Shown here: positions 12,301-21,863 of the stretch, in pieces | Layout: each line of letters starts with the position of its first letter | How positions within the stretch are numbered: the first letter of the stretch is position 1 | Position numbers and translations under genes: made by a program | Notes under the pieces: generated by a model | Told to the model about the DNA's origin: nothing | What the model saw: the letters and a program-made list of their open reading frames with translations, nothing else | The model's database searches: none | From: Phlebopus portentosus | Taxonomy: Eukaryota; Basidiomycota; Agaricomycetes; Boletales; Boletinellaceae | NCBI GenBank assembly: GCA_037892935.1 | Contig: JAYXKI010000001.1 | Span: 1,984,001-2,048,000, forward strand | Length of the DNA stretch: 64,000 nucleotides | Direction of reading: 5' to 3'

Positions 12301-13315
12301 ATAAATCAGTGGTGGTAACTGCCGGTCAGCAGTATTAAGTAGTCCGCAGGGTTACATACTTGTGGTGTGCTTCTTAAGTGCTCATCAATTGCTGTTGATG
12401 CCCGTGACTATTACTTTGGTCGCGTGAATAGTAGTTTAGCTCCAGTGACTGCTGACCTATTACTAGTCATGTTTGGAATGCTGATCCTGTTGATCTGCTG
12501 ATCATGTTGATCTTGATGCGAGTTTTTGAGTGGATCCTTTCACCTCTGCAGCATGTAGACTAGTCTAAGAATTGTATTCATGGATTATCATCCTTCCTGA
12601 TCTATGTTACCATCTCAATCTGCTTTGCAAGGATATTAGAAAGAATAAAATATTCAATGAGGTGAGTTGCATTATTATGCATGTTATGTGTTCTGCTACA
12701 TGAGTCATAGTGAATCCATACACCAAAGTTCTTCATGCACAACTCTCAGCACTTGTGGATAATATTCACACCAACAATCTTGTCATTTGTCTTTCATGTG
12801 CAGAAACTGATGATTCTATCTTATGCAAGGTTATCAGCCATGTCCAGTGCATTGTTTGATTCTTTCATAAGTTGATGAATAGTACTTCACAACTGAAGCT
12901 TAGACGACACAAACTAGGAATTGTGCAAGGCATCAAATCAGTCAGAAAAACTCATTTTGGAACAGTATACTACACTGGCTTATCTATTGAGTAAAACTAT
13001 GCAGCTCTTATGGAACTATTCAAGAATGGCAAGATCAGGTCTGTGGACATTGAGCACTTTTTTTTACCTAGATTTGCTGTATTGGCATTCTCCTTTGAAC
13101 TACAAAGACTTACAATGGTGCTTTTGCCTATGGCAAAAGTACTCACTTGTCTTGAATCCTCCCATTCTACTATTGCTAATGTTTATTTGTTCTAACTTGC
13201 AGTTGCTGCTAGTATCTATCATATGCTCTTACAAGATGGCCTGTCATTGGCAGACAGTGAAAAAATTTGGCACTCAGTCAATTATCAATTCAATCAAATG
13301 GTCAATGATACTCCT
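9386..13315 (+). pseudogene. decayed hAT-like (DUF659-type) transposase, split by solo LTR E
   Basis: Plus-strand fragments read like fungal hAT transposases. One block at about 10390-10950 includes NPDITVLKVICACS-like, NRKEWRDLL, TVSFDRGMMA and RFRGITSDNTGNT segments. After LTR E the frame resumes at 12548 with ACRLV, SWIIILPDLC, HAQLSALVDNI, GIVQGIKSVRKTHFGT, TCLESSHSTIANVY and FNQMVNDTP. The hAT signature, a solvent-exposed DDE nuclease split by an all-alpha insert, cannot be judged in such a broken copy. Weak coding traces upstream (about 9500-10260) may be the N-terminal part. Many stops and shifts are present. No terminal inverted repeats were found; the 3' end is cut by a B LTR at 13316. 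Confidence 0.55.
10958..12542 (-). mobile_element. solo LTR of another retrotransposon (family E)
   Basis: A 1585 bp insertion that starts TGTTAGAGG and ends CCTTTCA on the plus strand, with CCTCT duplicated at 10953-10957 and 12543-12547. It interrupts the hAT remnant exactly within a codon run that reads through once it is removed. By analogy with families A and B, whose element-sense 3' ends are CTAACA, the element orientation is probably minus. A CATAAATAG TATA-like site lies near 11272 on the minus strand. No intact ORF is present. Confidence 0.75.
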
Positions 13316-13815
13316 GTTAAGACCAGTGCTTTTGGATAAGGTGGTCAGTCTAAGCATACCGGAATAAGTCCCTGCTTTCTCCTTCTGACAAGATATAATT
13401 AGAGAGTAAAGTAGCAAAGGTTAGATGTACTACTAAGAAGTGAGCTATAGGCTCAAGCTTAACCCAGCAGTAAAGCAGAGGTTCAATCAAAGAGGTACAG
13501 TTATAATTGAGAGTACAAAATAATTTTGCTGAGGGACAACACCCCACTCAGCTGGCACCTTAAATAAACTTTCTATTGAATACTACCAACTACTAAATAC
13601 TACTGACTATGCCTTGCCATTAGTCAGGACAACATGTTTCAGCAGGTGTCACCACCACTGCCTACTACCTGTATCGCCACTAAGTCCTAGCACTTAGTGT
13701 CACCACCACTCTTAGGGACTGGTGGTATCACCAGTTACTTCCTTCCATATTAGGCTAGCTTCTAACTACCTCTGTTGCTCCAAAGCTTCTTTTGCACTTC
13801 TTCTGATCACCATTC
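13316..13815 (-). mobile_element. partial LTR of family B, cut by element D
   Basis: Begins TGTTAAGACCAGTGC (the element 3' end of a B LTR in reverse) and follows the B LTR for about 500 bp with divergence, then stops at the D LTR. The remaining 1.1 kb of the LTR was not found on the other side of D. Confidence 0.7.
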
Positions 13816-14222
13816 TGTTAGACAGCGAGACTAATGGGCATCAATCTCGAGGCGGCCAACACTAACAACAAACAACTGGCTAAACACGAGTTGCCGAGCT
13901 ATACGCACGCTAAGTCAAAGTGAAGGTAAGTAGAATTTAGTAAACTAATAATACAAGAGTAAATACCTAAGTTGAAGTGAAGGTAAGTAGAATAGAAAGA
14001 CAAGGAAACAAACAAGTCAAACTATCTACTTATATAGACTTTGAGTGTATGAAAGGTCTACTCTATTAGGGGATCACATGATGAAGGAGAGGGATGATTA
14101 GTGAGCGTGATAGAACATTGTAGAATGTTCTGGCAAATGGATGAATAAGCGCATAAGAAAAAGAAAAGAAAAGGAAAAAAATATTAAAATGGATGATGAT
14201 ATAAGAAAAGAAAAGGAAAATG
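13816..14222 (-). mobile_element. 3' LTR of element D (larger part)
   Basis: Reverse copy of the solo D LTR at 7687-8147. The LTR is split by element A: its remaining 14 bp (plus the 5 bp target duplication) lie at 25782-25800, ending TCCTTACA. The joined LTR is about 420 bp. The internal side begins at 25801 with a C-run that, in element sense, is the purine tract GAAAGGGGGG just before the LTR. Confidence 0.8.
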
Positions 14223-15727
14223 TGTTAGAATCAGAGTAAGAAGAGTAATATATGGCTTACTACTGAAGCAAGTGTCTCACACTGCTGATTGGTAAGCGAT
14301 GTCAAAGAATCAGGCAAGGACAAGTATCAGACTAGTGTTTGTATGAGAGAAAACTCCAACTCGCTTGAGGGGCGTTTGGAGAGATGAATTGAACTGCTAC
14401 TCAGGATGGCTCGTTTGGCCTCCTTTTATACTCTACAGGTGTGGCTATGCTAGGCTATTACTATAACTATCTACCTCAGTCTTTCTACTGACCATGTATA
14501 CCTTCCAGCGCCTTCTACAAGGTGCTCCACTTGCTCCACCCTTTCCTTGTCAATTCCGTGCATTCCTTGTCAATTCCGATCGTACTGTATGTTCTAGTTC
14601 GTTCTACTAGTTTCTTGCTGTGTACTTCAACGTCTGAGCTCTACTGTTATGGTCTAATGACTCTAACACTTCCTGGTGCATACTTACTATCCTCAGCTAC
14701 TCTGCTGGCGTCTATACTGGTTCTGAGCTCCACTGATTTATTCTCTACTGTTCTATGGCCTTCTCTCCTTGGAGTTAGGACTTATGTTCTTCTTCCGACT
14801 CGGATGGCTGACTGATGCTGCTACTTTGCCTGAGCTAGTTGTAAAAGCTTTCCTCTCATCTACTACTCCTATGGATGCGTACGCATCGCTTCCCTTCTTA
14901 TCACCTTCCTGATTAGATTAACTTTCCTTATCAGTGATCGTCGATCTCCATGGCTTCCGAGGTTCGGTGCCTGTGGGGTACTACATCTTCTTCTGGAAGT
15001 CCCGGGGTTTTTCCCACCGGCGTTCTATCATCTACCGGAAAGCTTCTCTTGTGGAGATATGTCGTCATTCTTGTGAACCCTTCTTCCGGTGGCATTGGAA
15101 TCTTAATTGGACCAATCACAAACTTGATCCTATGTTCTATTGATATCTCTGTGACTCGTTCGTCCATAACTGATACTCCTTCTGCATCAATGAGTCTAAT
15201 GAATTCTTTAACTCTAGTTATCGTATTTTCTGCTATACGCCTTACTATTTCATTAGCTCCCCTTCTGTATGGTATGTCAATATTAATATGAATAAATTGA
15301 CATTCTTCTTTATGCTTCCGCTTTGGGAATTTAATCTGTACTCCTGCGTTCATTAGATAGTCTCGTTCGTCATGTGAGAATACTGCTACCATATGTTCAA
15401 ATGTCACATAATTCATATTAGGCTGTTGTATGCCTTCTTGAGTAATGTATCCTGGAAATACTCTATGTGTCCCTCGTATATCGAAGTTCATTGCTAACAC
15501 CTCTGTCATTAGGAGCGATGAGATTATTGTACAATAAATATCCCATCCTATCTGCTGTGCTTGTTTGCATTTCTCACAGTCGTCCTTGACTTCTGGCCAT
15601 TGACTGGCTCGTCCTTGGTTAACTATTCTCTTTAATGTAGTTTCCAGCGTTCTCGCTTGTCATGTGAACATCTTGATTATATGCTGTCACGTGCACGCTA
15701 TACTGCTGACTAAAGCAATTTCTAACA
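14223..15727 (-). repeat. element A 3' LTR
   Basis: Differs from the 5' LTR at 15576 and 15662, where the 3' LTR has A and the 5' LTR has G on the plus strand. In element sense both are C to T at a CpG. The LTR ORF equivalent (14931-15671) therefore has codon 4 CGA changed to TGA; translation could only begin at an internal ATG at 15509, giving 192 codons. The minus-strand TATA box copy is at 14423-14430. Confidence 0.93.
14931..15671 (-). pseudogene. LTR-embedded ORF of element A, nonsense copy in 3' LTR
   Basis: Identical to the 246-codon ORF of the 5' LTR (24985-25725) except one silent change and one nonsense change at the fourth codon. The rest of the frame is open from the internal ATG at 15509 to the stop at 14931, so a shortened product lacking the CxxC part remains possible. 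Confidence 0.75.
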
Positions 15728-15888
15728 TTCCCCTTACTAGGATGAAAATTGGACTAAAAGGAGAATTTTCTTCTATTTTTGCTTTAGTTTAGTAAGATTC
15801 TTGATTTTAAATCTTATTTCTCAGTTTTGATGATTTTCCAAATTTCAGAGAAAGATTTAAATTTTTATTAACAAATTTTCGTCGCGCA

Positions 15889-16157
15889 TTAAATAGCTTG
15901 ACCACCTCTAAAATAAATGGGTGATGGCGGTCTAATTTCCTCTCTTCGCCCCGCTCTTATTACTTCTAACTCGACTTTGACGTCGGTATCGGTCATTGGC
16001 GTCATCTAATGAGAATATTTAACTAATTTATAATTATTATTAAAATAAAACTTACTGTTTTTCTGTATTTGAAGTAAAGGAATAAGCCTAAATTTGCAAA
16101 GGCTATGACAGCAGCGGCAGCGATGATGAGGAAGGCGGCATCGACGGTAGCGAACAT
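15889..16157 (-). CDS. candidate spliced single-pass membrane microprotein of element A
   Basis: ATG at 16157 opens MFATVDAAFLII followed by an Ala-rich hydrophobic stretch and LGLFLYFKYRKT, one clear membrane segment (about residues 6-28) with a positively charged inner flank. A consensus donor GTAAGT at 16055 and an acceptor CTCATTAG at 16006 define a 50 nt intron that keeps phase 0, and the second exon (16005-15889) adds 38 hydrophilic residues ending YFRGGQAI. Total 72 residues. It lies between pol and the 3' LTR, where some retroelements carry extra genes. Nothing similar was found in family B. Small size and lack of a homologue leave the call tentative. Confidence 0.4.
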
Positions 16158-16301
16158 GATGAGAATTTGCTTGATGTTTATGACGTGCGAGTAAGGTTTG
16201 ATGATGGTAGTAACTAAGAAAGGAGCGGCATCGCCGCAACATGCTACTTATGTCTCGTGAGCATGGGAATTTATTCCTTAGTATATTTATGACGTACCTA
16301 C

Positions 16302-16670
16302 CTAATCTTCTTCTTGCTTGATCTCGTGATCGACTTCTTCTTCTTTGATTTCGCGCTCAAGTTCCTCGTCTTTGATAATTATCGGCTCGATCTTCCGCCC
16401 ATTGTACCTGACCATTTGCCAATTTCCTCTTCTGTCCTTCGCTGTTATGACGTCGTTCGGGTCGAAGGTGGCATGAGATTGGACATCGTCCTAAGGGACG
16501 ATGTAGCGCTTGGGCTTCTGGTAGGGGCCCTAGCGTTGGCGTTGGCATTGGTTGCGACGATGAGGAGCCATTGATAGTGGAAACGTGAGGAAGAGTTGTT
16601 GGAAGAACTGTTCTCGCTTTTGGTTCTCCTTATATGCTTCTTTGTCAACCTCGTGATCGTGTACATTCAT
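16302..16670 (-). pseudogene. candidate 3' ORF of element A with two in-frame TAG codons
   Basis: One frame of 123 codons from ATG 16670 to TAG 16302 encodes a Gln/Arg-rich start (MNVHDHEVDKEAYKENQKRE) and a Glu/Lys-rich end (LEREIKEEEVDHEIKQEED), interrupted only by TAG at 16530-16532 and 16491-16493. Both would be CAG in the unmutated state if caused by a C to T change; both are also AG dinucleotides that could be splice acceptors. Function unknown. Could be a decayed accessory gene or a coding exon cluster. Confidence 0.35.
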
Positions 16671-17268
16671 TTATAAATAAAGCCTTATTACGTGTTGGCT
16701 TCCAACAGACCTGGTGACCTTCAGATCTTCCCTTTTTCGGAAAAGTTATTGGATAGACCTCCTCACTAATCTCGTAGGAAGGGATTATTCCTTCTGGTGG
16801 GCCTTGGCTTCATGACTCTGGAGTATCCTACCCTGACATCATGTGCTGTACCTTTCCGGCAGGTTGCTATTATTTCTTTACATGACCTCGAGCTCTTACT
16901 GCTTGTAGTAACTGTATCCTCGTCCAAGGAAACAAATCCCATAGAGGGAATAGCAGTTAGTTGACTACCATCCCCTAAAGGGGGTCCATGCTTCCTTAGA
17001 GTTAGCTTCGTCCGTAACTCCGTGGATTAGAAGTTATAACAATTACTATTGGCCTTCCTCAGTCCGTAAAGATGCACCCCATGTCGCCAGCTAAATTAAG
17101 TCTAGTTTTCTAGACTGTCACCTTATCGTACTTTTCCCTTAATATTAATAATAATATTCTAAGGGGTAGTTTATACTCATTTCGGAGTATTAGGTGACTT
17201 ATTTTTTATACTTCCTGCACCTGTATGTTAAGGAAGTCGTAGTTTAACGTCATTGTGGACGCTTTATT
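16671..17268. other. non-coding 3' region of element A after pol
   Basis: About 600 bp between the pol stop and the candidate 3' ORF. No gene recognised on either strand. Confidence 0.45.
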
Positions 17269-20200
17269 CTACAAGTCTTTGATTATCCTTATTGCCCTAA
17301 TCCTTTCCTTCTTTGGCTTTGGGAGCCATTGCTTCAGCCATTGGTCCAAGGTTGCTGGTTTCGGTTTGCTTGGGTATTTTATATGGAAATCTCTAATTGC
17401 TTCGGCTGATCCTGCTAAGTCATCACTCCATATTTCCCAAGTATTATCTGCATCGCTATATCCTGTCCATTTGATTAGGTACTTGTAGGTTTCTCTTGAT
17501 TTCTTGACATCGAGTATGTTTTCCACTTCAAATTGTAATTCATCTCCTATTACAATTGGGTCTGGGTTGGTCGGAATCTGCCTTTTGGGATATTCTTTCT
17601 CTTTGTATGGGATTAATAGTCCTGCATAGAATACTGGATATATTCGCATTCCTTTTGGCAGTTCGAGTTCATAATTGAGTTCGCCATGTTTCTTTATTAT
17701 CTTGTACGGCCCTAGGTTGCGTACTGCAAGCTTCCTTGTTGGCGTTAATAAGTCTATATTCTTTGCATCTATTAAGACTTTATCTCCGATTTCGAATTCT
17801 GGTTTCTTTCCTCGATGCTTATCTTCGTATCTCTTCATCTGTTCTTGAGCTTGTTCTATTGCTTTTATAGCTGTTTCTTGTGCTGCTCGCTGTCTCTGTA
17901 TGTATTCCATAGCTCCTTCAGTATTTGACTTGGTCATTATGAACTCCATTCGTGGGTGCCGTCCATAGATCAAATAAAATGGTGACTGTTTTGTTGTACT
18001 ATGCCGCTTGTTATTGTACGCAAATTGTGCCAGTCGTAAATATTGGTCCCAGTTTGTTTGTTGATAATCAACATAACACCTTAGGTACTGTTCAAGTTCC
18101 TGATTAACTCGTTCAGACTGCCCATCAGTTTGAGGATGGTATGCCGTGCTTAATGCTGGCGTAATTCGTATCATCTGATAGACAGCTAGGGTAAACTTAC
18201 TGGTAAACTGCGGACCTCGGTCCGTGGTGATCTTTTTGGGCATCCCATGTATCGCATATATTTCATTTACAAACAGTCTTGCTGTTTCTTGGGAGTCTGT
18301 TGTTTCTTTACATGGAATGAAGGTCGCATATTTTGAAAATCTGTCCACTACTGTTAATATTGCATTATATCCCGAATCAGTCATGGGTACTCCTGTAATA
18401 AAATCCGCTGTGATGTGTTCCCATGGTTGTTCTGGTATTTCGAGTGGTTGTAATGGAGGTTGTGTTTTTCCTCTTCTCGCCTTTGTCCTTTGGCATTTAT
18501 CGCAGGATTGTACATATTCTGTAATCCATTGTTCCATTTTTGGCCAATAATAATCCCTTTTGATTAGGTCGATTGTTACCTCTGGTCCTGGATGTCCTGC
18601 ACTTGGTGAATCGTGGTGGATTCTTACGATATCCTCTTTTAAACTATTGATTGGTGGTACTACTATTTTCCCTTTATAGTAATAGTAGTTGCCACTTTTC
18701 TCATAGTGTTCTCCTTCGATTTCTATCCCTTCTTTGCGATATCCTTCTTTTATCTGGTCTATGATAGTATTTTCTATTAGTTCTATTGTTCTGGCATTCC
18801 TTCCAATGAACACTTCTTCGGGTAATACTACTACGTCTTTGTTGTCTTCTTCTGTTAGTTCATAATCTGATCGTCTGGACAAGGCATCTGCTCTACTGTT
18901 TGCTCTCCCTGGTCGATATTCTATCTTGAAATTATATCGGCTTAGCTCAGTTGCCCATCTTGCTTGTCTTCGATTTAGTTTCCTTGCTGTCATGAACATT
19001 CTTAAGTTTGCTTGGTCAGATATTACCCTTATTTCGTGTTTTGCTCCTTCCAAATGGTGTCTCCAGACTTCGAATGCCTTAATTATAGCATATAACTCCT
19101 TATCTCCTACTGAATAATTTCGTTCTGTCGCAGTGAACGTTCCTGACCAATATGCTATTGGATAAAGTTTTCCATCTTCCTTTTCTTGTGATAGAACTGC
19201 TCCCATTGCTACATCAGACGCGTCAGTTTCTATTATAAACTGTTTCTCATAATCAGGTCGTACTAGTATTGGTCCTGTGGTAAATGCTTCTTTTAATTTC
19301 TTGAAGGCTTCTTGTTGCTTTTCTCCCCATGTAAACATCTTTTTCTTTGATTGCAGGCTTGTTAGGGGTCGTACTATGGCCGAGTAATCTTTAATGAATT
19401 TTCTGTAGAAATTCGCGAATCCAATGAAGCGTCTGATGTCTCGTTTACTCGTTAAATCTGGCCATTCTTGTATTGCTTTGACTTTATACGGATCCATCTT
19501 TAGTCCTTCGTCATTTACCAAAAATCCTAGATAATCTAATTCCCTCTTGTTGAAATAGCATTTTTCTGGTTTTAAATAGAAATCTGCTTCTCGCAGTTTT
19601 TGCATAACTCTCTTCGTTAGTATCAGTAATTCTCCTTCTGTTTGGGCATAGATAATCATATCGTCTAAGTATATTACTACTCCAGCTCCTATCATGTCTT
19701 CAAATAGCTCATTCATTGCTCGCTGAAAGACGGCAGGGGAGTTCATCATTCCAAATTGCATGACTGATGGTTCAAATACTCCTTGATGTGTTCGGAAAGC
19801 GGCTTTCCATTCATCTCCTCTTGCAATTCTGATGTTGTTGTATCCTGCTCTCATATCTAGAGTGGTAAAGATTTTAGCTTTCGCTAGTCCATCTGGTAGT
19901 GTATGCATTATTGGTATGGGGAAAGGATCTACTTTGCATATCTTGTTTACCTCTCGGTAATCTATTACCATTCTTGCTCCTGCATCTTTCTTTCCAACAA
20001 AGAATACTGGGGCTGCTATTTGTGATCTTGATCGTTGTATCCATCCTTTATCCAGGTTTTCCTTAATGAATTCTTTTACCGCTTCTTGTTCTAACTGTGT
20101 TAGTGAATAGATTGCTCGTTTCTTTGGCAATTCAACTCCTTCTTTAAACTCTATTTTCATATCCCATTGGGTATGTTTGGGTAGTCTCTTTGCTTGTTCT

Positions 20201-21858
20201 GCGCTGAACCTATCTTCAAACTCCCACAGTTCTTGCGGTACTAATTCTTTCCATTCCTTACTTCCAGTATCAGTTCTTCCTTCTTTAGCTGCTTTCTCTT
20301 GGGAGTACTTTTGTGCTATACTGCTATATTTGGTTAATTTCTTGCGTGCTTTCATATCTTCTTCTGATTCTGGCATTACTGCACTAATTTCTTTACCGCG
20401 GGAATTTCCTTCCTTATTGGGGTGCGACGCTTTTTCCAGTGGAAAAAGCGGATCAGTTTTTATTCCCACGTTAGATTTACTTCTTACCGAGTTTCTTTTA
20501 CCCTTCTTCTCGGTATATGCTTGATTTATTGACCGCTTGAATCTCTCATTTGGGTGACAGCTGCTCCCACTGAGTTCTTCGACAAACAGACTCTGTCGAA
20601 ATATGTTGCCTTGATCTTGCTGTCCGGACGACCCTGATGGGAACAATGTGCTAGGATCCACTCTTGGCGATTGATATCCTGCTGTTCCAACTCGCTTTGG
20701 TATTCGTTTTTGGCTTCCCTCACTTCCTCCTGATGTAGATTGTATTATTGAGGGTGGCATTACTGGCACGAGTTGCTCATCTCTCCAATGGTATTTTCCT
20801 CCATCTATTCCATAGAATATTTGATTCGGCACCTTCTTGGTCATTTTGTTGAAACTTGTTGCTGTTTCAAAGTCTTGTTTAAACCTTGCCTCCATTGCTT
20901 CTGTAGCATTGTCCAGATTTACGCTTGTACTTACCTTATAGACTTTATTCCATGCTGTGAACGTTCTTTTTGATTTCATTGGTTCTTGCATAGTCTGTTC
21001 TGGAGCTGGAGGAGTTGGTTGTCTGGGTGGCGCTACAGGTGGTGTCGGTTGTGGAGGAGTTGGTAATCTTGGTGATGCCATAGCTTGTACTGGTGCTGGG
21101 GGTGTTGGTGCTCGTGGTACTATAATTGGTGCTATCAGGGGTTTGGTCTTTTGACTTACCACAGTACTGCTTTTACCCTTGCTCTGTGATATGATAGATG
21201 GGAGTAGTATATTTATTTTGTCTTCCTCTTCATCCGAATCGGAATCGATACAGCTTTGCGAGTAGTCCCATCGCGTTTGTTGCTCTATTTTTCTTCCTTT
21301 CTTCTTATTCCTGTATCGTCTATAGTTCCGATTTAGATATTGCATACCTTCAATCTGTGTTTTCCCATATTGGGTACTGATCTGTCCTGTTTGAAAATTA
21401 ATGTTGGGTTTGTATCGAGTTATCCAATCATGTCCTAGGATAAACCGATCATTGTTAGTCTGTAACACTGCAATTTCCATATTTCCTGTGCTTACTCCTG
21501 TATCTACCCACGCCCGTACACTCTCTTTCCATCCACCCGCTGTTGTTGATCCATCTGCATTTACTATACTTGCATTCCCCTGTCTAGGTACTGTTTTTAG
21601 TCCTAATTGTTTGACTGTATTAGGACTAATTGTAGTGATTCCTGATCCAGAATCCATTAATGCAATTATTGGAATGCGCCTCTTTTCCCCTTGAGTAAGA
21701 TAGATCTTCAATTTTGGTTGGTTGGAACTAGGGTGTACTGTCGTCCATCGGCGTGATACTTGTGGATTAATAGAAGTATTATTTTTACTATTCTTCTTTT
21801 CCTCTGAATCCACTTCATCTCCACTCTCATCCGCCGATATTCTGAGAGTGGCTCTTAA
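17269..21858 (-). CDS. pol: element A Pol polyprotein (PR-RT-RNase H-integrase-chromodomain)
   Basis: Frame of about 1,530 codons reached from gag by a -1 shift at 21855-21863; the first in-frame GTG is at 21813, and no ATG lies nearby. Domains in order (residues counted from 21813): aspartic protease with LMDSGSGITTIS near 50, a proline-rich linker, reverse transcriptase with VIDYREVNKI and the catalytic YLDDMIIYA near 712, RNase H with IIETDASDVAMGAVLSQ, integrase with the HHCC zinc site (HHDSPSAGHPG ... CDKCQRTKARRG) and DDE residues in TADFITGVP, TTDRGPQFTS and QTDGQSERVNQE, then GPY/F-type LGPYKIIKKHG, and a chromodomain at about 1425-1465 (FEVENILDVKK, YLIKWTGYSDADNTWE). Chromodomains steer integration towards modified chromatin in this clade. 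No stop or frameshift was seen, so the enzyme set looks intact. Confidence 0.96.
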   Translation of the reverse strand, partial: LRATLRISADESGDEVDSEEKKNSKNNTSINPQVSRRWTTVHPSSNQPKLKIYLTQGEKRRIPIIALMDSGSGITTISPNTVKQLGLKTVPRQGNASIVNADGSTTAGGWKESVRAWVDTGVSTGNMEIAVLQTNNDRFILGHDWITRYKPNINFQTGQISTQYGKTQIEGMQYLNRNYRRYRNKKKGRKIEQQTRWDYSQSCIDSDSDEEEDKINILLPSIISQSKGKSSTVVSQKTKPLIAPIIVPRAPTPPAPVQAMASPRLPTPPQPTPPVAPPRQPTPPAPEQTMQEPMKSKRTFTAWNKVYKVSTSVNLDNATEAMEARFKQDFETATSFNKMTKKVPNQIFYGIDGGKYHWRDEQLVPVMPPSIIQSTSGGSEGSQKRIPKRVGTAGYQSPRVDPSTLFPSGSSGQQDQGNIFRQSLFVEELSGSSCHPNERFKRSINQAYTEKKGKRNSVRSKSNVGIKTDPLFPLEKASHPNKEGNSRGKEISAVMPESEEDMKARKKLTKYSSIAQKYSQEKAAKEGRTDTGSKEWKELVPQELWEFEDRFSAEQAKRLPKHTQWDMKIEFKEGVELPKKRAIYSLTQLEQEAVKEFIKENLDKGWIQRSRSQIAAPVFFVGKKDAGARMVIDYREVNKICKVDPFPIPIMHTLPDGLAKAKIFTTLDMRAGYNNIRIARGDEWKAAFRTHQGVFEPSVMQFGMMNSPAVFQRAMNELFEDMIGAGVVIYLDDMIIYAQTEGELLILTKRVMQKLREADFYLKPEKCYFNKRELDYLGFLVNDEGLKMDPYKVKAIQEWPDLTSKRDIRRFIGFANFYRKFIKDYSAIVRPLTSLQSKKKMFTWGEKQQEAFKKLKEAFTTGPILVRPDYEKQFIIETDASDVAMGAVLSQEKEDGKLYPIAYWSGTFTATERNYSVGDKELYAIIKAFEVWRHHLEGAKHEIRVISDQANLRMFMTARKLNRRQARWATELSRYNFKIEYRPGRANSRADALSRRSDYELTEEDNKDVVVLPEEVFIGRNARTIELIENTIIDQIKEGYRKEGIEIEGEHYEKSGNYYYYKGKIVVPPINSLKEDIVRIHHDSPSAGHPGPEVTIDLIKRDYYWPKMEQWITEYVQSCDKCQRTKARRGKTQPPLQPLEIPEQPWEHITADFITGVPMTDSGYNAILTVVDRFSKYATFIPCKETTDSQETARLFVNEIYAIHGMPKKITTDRGPQFTSKFTLAVYQMIRITPALSTAYHPQTDGQSERVNQELEQYLRCYVDYQQTNWDQYLRLAQFAYNNKRHSTTKQSPFYLIYGRHPRMEFIMTKSNTEGAMEYIQRQRAAQETAIKAIEQAQEQMKRYEDKHRGKKPEFEIGDKVLIDAKNIDLLTPTRKLAVRNLGPYKIIKKHGELNYELELPKGMRIYPVFYAGLLIPYKEKEYPKRQIPTNPDPIVIGDELQFEVENILDVKKSRETYKYLIKWTGYSDADNTWEIWSDDLAGSAEAIRDFHIKYPSKPKPATLDQWLKQWLPKPKKERIRAIRIIKDL

Positions 21859-21863
21859 AAATC
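21855..21863 (-). promoter_or_regulatory. gag-pol -1 frameshift site of element A
   Basis: In gag frame the sequence reads GAT TTT TAA, and pol continues in the -1 frame from TTT TTA. The heptamer T TTT TAA allows both tRNAs to re-pair. Family B has GAT TTT TGA at the same place, so the signal is conserved between families. Confidence 0.6.

Noticed and set aside
14522..14815. 97-codon hydrophobic plus-strand frame in the A LTRs (also 24576-24869)
   Set aside because: Antisense to the element, in the untranslated U3/R part; no homologue in family B.
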